7,091 nucleotides of DNA from Porticoccaceae bacterium (lineage in GTDB: Bacteria > Pseudomonadota > Gammaproteobacteria > Pseudomonadales > Porticoccaceae), in assembly GCA_019090225.1 (NCBI GenBank), contig JAHRWI010000217.1, positions 1 to 7,091 on the forward strand, read 5' to 3'. Below the pieces are notes generated by a model. It saw nothing but the letters and a program-made list of their open reading frames with translations. It did no database searches and was not told the origin of the DNA. The position numbers and the translations under genes were made by a program. Below, one piece after another: positions 4,581-7,091 of the stretch (its first letter is position 1; each line of letters begins with the position of its first letter).

Positions 4581-5555
4581 ATGACCAATAATATTCCCGC
4601 CCTGAGTATCAGGGGTTTACGCAAAGTCTACGGCAACAGCTTCGAAGCATTAAAAGGCATTGACCTCGAGGTCAGGGCAGGAGATTTTTTTGCCTTGTTA
4701 GGTCCAAACGGTGCAGGCAAGTCAACCACCATTGGTATCCTGTGCTCTCTGATTCAAAAATCGGAAGGCGAAGTTGAGATATTTGGCAAGAATATCGACA
4801 GCCAGTTTTCCCAGGCAAAAAAAGATATTGGGGTAATGCCTCAGGAATTCAATTTCAATCAATTTGAAAAAGTGCTCGATATTGTCGTCACCCAGGCTGG
4901 TTACTATGGTTTGCCCCGCAAACTAGCCCTGAGCAGAGCAGAGAAATACCTACGTAAGCTGGGCTTGTGGGATAAAAGAAACGATCGTGGCCGGACTTTG
5001 TCTGGCGGTATGAAACGACGCTTGATGATAGCAAGAGCTCTGGTGCATGAGCCACGACTGCTGATCCTGGATGAACCGACCGCTGGGGTAGATATTGAAT
5101 TACGCCGATCCCTATGGGAGTTCCTGAAAGAAATCAACGAACAGGGCACTACGATCATCCTGACAACCCATTACCTTGAAGAAGCCGAAAGTCTTTGTAG
5201 AAATATCGCCATTATTGATCAGGGCCAAATTGTCGAAAACACCACAACCAAAGCCCTGTTAGGTCAGCTCAATAAAGAAGTTTTTATTCTTGATACTAAA
5301 GAAGCACTGGCAGACTTCCCGCTTATCGAAGGTTACCCTGCTCACGCTATTGATCCCCACAGTTTTGAGGTCGAGGTAGACAAAGCTCAGTCCTTGAATG
5401 AGTTATTTGTGGCTTTATCAGAACGTGGCATCCATGTCGTGAGCATGCGCAATAAAGCCAACCGTCTGGAGGAATTATTTATTTCCATGACTAATCAGGA
5501 CGCTCAAAGCCTTGATTCTAGAGTAGCCACTTCAGATGAGGGTTTTGCGTCATGA
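4581..5555 (+). CDS. ABC-2 type transporter, ATP-binding protein (YadG-like)
   Basis: The 324-residue protein energises an exporter with the permease encoded next. An ATPase domain fills about residues 7-225: Walker A GPNGAGKST (41-49), Q-loop Gln88 in VMPQEF, signature LSGGMKRRL (140-148), Walker B LLILDEP with catalytic Glu165, D-loop AGVD (168-171) and the switch His197 in TTHYLEEAE. All catalytic parts are intact. Residues about 230-310 form the extra C-terminal domain usual in this ABC-2 ATPase group. Length, motifs and partner match the YadG/YadH pair of E. coli, whose substrate is not well defined. The Shine-Dalgarno site is weak (GGA ten bases before the ATG). The stop codon overlaps the permease start by four bases, implying translational coupling. 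Confidence 0.95.
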   Translation: MTNNIPALSIRGLRKVYGNSFEALKGIDLEVRAGDFFALLGPNGAGKSTTIGILCSLIQKSEGEVEIFGKNIDSQFSQAKKDIGVMPQEFNFNQFEKVLDIVVTQAGYYGLPRKLALSRAEKYLRKLGLWDKRNDRGRTLSGGMKRRLMIARALVHEPRLLILDEPTAGVDIELRRSLWEFLKEINEQGTTIILTTHYLEEAESLCRNIAIIDQGQIVENTTTKALLGQLNKEVFILDTKEALADFPLIEGYPAHAIDPHSFEVEVDKAQSLNELFVALSERGIHVVSMRNKANRLEELFISMTNQDAQSLDSRVATSDEGFAS

Positions 5556-6325
5556 ATTATCATGAACAATGGATAGCCTTCGCTACCTTAGTGGTCAAAG
5601 AAATCCGACGCTTTGCCCGTATCTGGCAGCAAACACTGTTGCCTCCTGCAATTACTATTGCACTTTATTTTGTTATTTTTGGCACCTTAATCGGTCCAAG
5701 AATTGGCGAGATGTCTGGCTTTAGTTATATGGAGTTTGTTGTTCCAGGACTCATTATGCTGTCAGTGATTACCAATTCTTTTGGCAATGTAGTGTCGTCA
5801 TTTTTTGGCAATAAATTCGCCGGGAATATTGAAGAAATGCTGGTATCACCGATGCCTAATTATGTGATTTTATTGGGCTTCCTTACCGGCGGTGTGGCTC
5901 GCGGTTTAGCGGTTGGAGCTATTGTGACAGTACTTTCATTGTTTTTTACTGACCTGGATATACAACATCCACTGATCACCATAAGTGTTATATTTCTGAC
6001 CTCCATACTGTTCTCATTGGCAGGATTGGTGAATGCCATTTATGCTGAAAACTTTGATGATATTACGATTATCCCAACCTTTATTTTGACTCCACTGACT
6101 TACCTGGGTGGGGTCTTTTATTCTATGAGTTTATTGCCAGAATTTTGGCAGGGGGTCTCTAAACTAAATCCAGTACTCTATATGGTCAATGCGTTTCGCT
6201 ATGGTTTTTTGGGTGTTTCCGATATAGATGTCCGCTGGGCCTTTGTCATGATAGTTATGTTTGTCGTAGTGCTATTTATCTTTTCACTACGTTTATTAGA
6301 GACCGGGAAAAACCTGCGGGCTTGA
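5552..6325 (+). CDS. ABC-2 type transporter permease (YadH-like)
   Basis: The 257-residue inner-membrane protein has about six hydrophobic segments, near residues 31-50, 60-80, 105-130, 140-163, 172-192 and 228-248, as expected for an ABC-2 half-transporter that dimerises. Family marks are FAGNIEEMLVSPMPNYVILLG (split around residues 89-109) after the second segment and PLTYLGGVFYSM plus LPEFWQ and LNPVLYMVNAFRYG in the late loop. The start overlaps the stop of the ATPase gene in an ATGA arrangement. The family exports lipids, polysaccharides or drugs; the substrate of this one is not evident. queF begins three bases after its stop. Confidence 0.95.
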   Translation: MNYHEQWIAFATLVVKEIRRFARIWQQTLLPPAITIALYFVIFGTLIGPRIGEMSGFSYMEFVVPGLIMLSVITNSFGNVVSSFFGNKFAGNIEEMLVSPMPNYVILLGFLTGGVARGLAVGAIVTVLSLFFTDLDIQHPLITISVIFLTSILFSLAGLVNAIYAENFDDITIIPTFILTPLTYLGGVFYSMSLLPEFWQGVSKLNPVLYMVNAFRYGFLGVSDIDVRWAFVMIVMFVVVLFIFSLRLLETGKNLRA

Positions 6326-6328
6326 TAT

Positions 6329-7091
6329 ATGGTCGATCAATCTGAAAACCCTTTAGGCAAGAGCGTCCTTTATCCACGTAAGTATGACCCGACGATATTA
6401 CACGCCATTGATAGACGTCAGGGCCGCGAATTAGTCGGTATCGAGACTTCGGTGCTGCCTTTTTTTGGCGCTGATCTGTGGACCTGCTATGAACTTTCCT
6501 GGCTTGATCAAACTGGAAAACCTCACATTGGCATCGGCGAATTTATAGTTCCCTGTGATTCCCCTAATATAATTGAATCGAAGTCCCTCAAGGTCTATTT
6601 GAACTCCCTCAATGATCACGAATTTAATTCTTTGTCGGAGCTGCGAGCTACACTCGCTATGGACTTGCAGGAAATATGCGGTTCCGAGGTAGGAGTAGAG
6701 ATATTTTCAATTAGCGATTACACCCGAAAAGGACTGCATAACTTATCAGGGATTTGTCTCGATGATATAGCGGTAGAGTCCTTTGATCATCAGCCCAACC
6801 CCGCACAACTATCGGTACTGGATAACAGTGACGTAAAAGATGAGATCCTATACAGCCATTTGCTGAAATCAAATTGCCCGGTTACCGGTCAACCGGATTG
6901 GGCTAGTCTACAAGTTAGTTATCGGGGCAGGGCGATAAAGCATCAAAGCTTACTGGGTTACATACTATCATTTCGCTACCATCAGGCCTTCCACGAGCAG
7001 TGTGTCGAAAAAATATTTGTCGATATCAGCACGTTCTGCAAGCCTGAGCAGTTAACTATTGTGGCGCGTTATACACGGCGGGGAGGGCTAG
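6329..7091 (+). CDS. queF: NADPH-dependent 7-cyano-7-deazaguanine (preQ0) reductase, 3' end cut by the window
   Basis: QueF reduces preQ0 to preQ1, a cytoplasmic step of queuosine tRNA modification. The visible 254 residues align by eye along nearly the whole E. coli QueF (282 residues, bimodular type). Marks are the QueF motif ESKSLKVYLNS (83-93), with Glu83 as the substrate-binding glutamate, the catalytic segment SNCPVTGQPDW with Cys183 (thioimide-forming) and Asp190, and FHEQCVEKIF (221-230) with His222 and Glu223. The frame is open to the last base; YTRRGGL at the end is normally followed by DINPWRS or similar, so about 28 residues are missing. The ATG lies three bases after the permease stop with little Shine-Dalgarno sequence, which suggests coupled translation. 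All expected catalytic residues are present. Confidence 0.97.
   Translation, partial: MVDQSENPLGKSVLYPRKYDPTILHAIDRRQGRELVGIETSVLPFFGADLWTCYELSWLDQTGKPHIGIGEFIVPCDSPNIIESKSLKVYLNSLNDHEFNSLSELRATLAMDLQEICGSEVGVEIFSISDYTRKGLHNLSGICLDDIAVESFDHQPNPAQLSVLDNSDVKDEILYSHLLKSNCPVTGQPDWASLQVSYRGRAIKHQSLLGYILSFRYHQAFHEQCVEKIFVDISTFCKPEQLTIVARYTRRGGL

Noticed and set aside
6431..6619. 62-codon minus-strand ORF
   Set aside because: It is antisense to queF, whose frame is open throughout and strongly matches E. coli QueF.
4130..7091. Functional tie between the two tRNAs and queF
   Set aside because: Queuosine is placed on tRNAs with GUN anticodons (Asn, Asp, His, Tyr). The anticodons here are TTC and GCC, so these tRNAs are not targets.

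Overview
The window reads as chromosomal DNA of a gammaproteobacterium, probably a free-living marine or environmental one. The main support is the last gene, a long (bimodular, E. coli-type) QueF, preceded by an ABC-2 exporter pair of the YadG/YadH type. A classical sigma70 promoter drives two tRNA genes with encoded CCA ends. The lineage below class level is inference. No transposase, integrase, CRISPR array, phage gene or plasmid function is visible, and I see no clear new multi-gene system.

Left part (1-1225), minus strand: a crotonase-superfamily gene (37-867), preceded by a small uncharacterised gene of 70 codons (1013-1225). The crotonase lacks both glutamates used by classical enoyl-CoA hydratases and carries a charged, internally repeated insertion next to its first oxyanion motif. 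A 240-bp divergent spacer follows and holds only a doubtful 58-codon ORF.

Middle part (1465-3960), plus strand: a metal-dependent amidohydrolase with a complete His/Lys/His/His/Asp metal-ligand set, then an alpha/beta-hydrolase with a full Ser-Asp-His triad. They are separated by 156 bp containing a five-copy hexanucleotide repeat and an operator-like palindrome. Together with the crotonase they suggest catabolism of some organic acid, ester, amide or lactone, but the substrate cannot be read from the sequence.

Right part (4062-7091), plus strand: a consensus-like promoter with a GC-rich discriminator, tRNA-Glu(TTC), tRNA-Gly(GCC), then a tight three-gene run. This run is the ABC-2 ATPase, the ABC-2 permease (4-bp overlap) and queF (3-bp gap, cut by the window end). 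QueF makes preQ1 for queuosine, which modifies the Asn, Asp, His and Tyr tRNAs, so the two tRNAs here are not its substrates and the proximity is probably incidental.

The most unusual structural theme is short tandem repetition at gene 3' ends. There is a 14-bp unit about three times across the crotonase stop, a 6-bp unit five times just after the amidohydrolase stop, a 15-bp unit twice across the alpha/beta-hydrolase stop, and a degenerate 18-bp unit downstream of the tRNAs.
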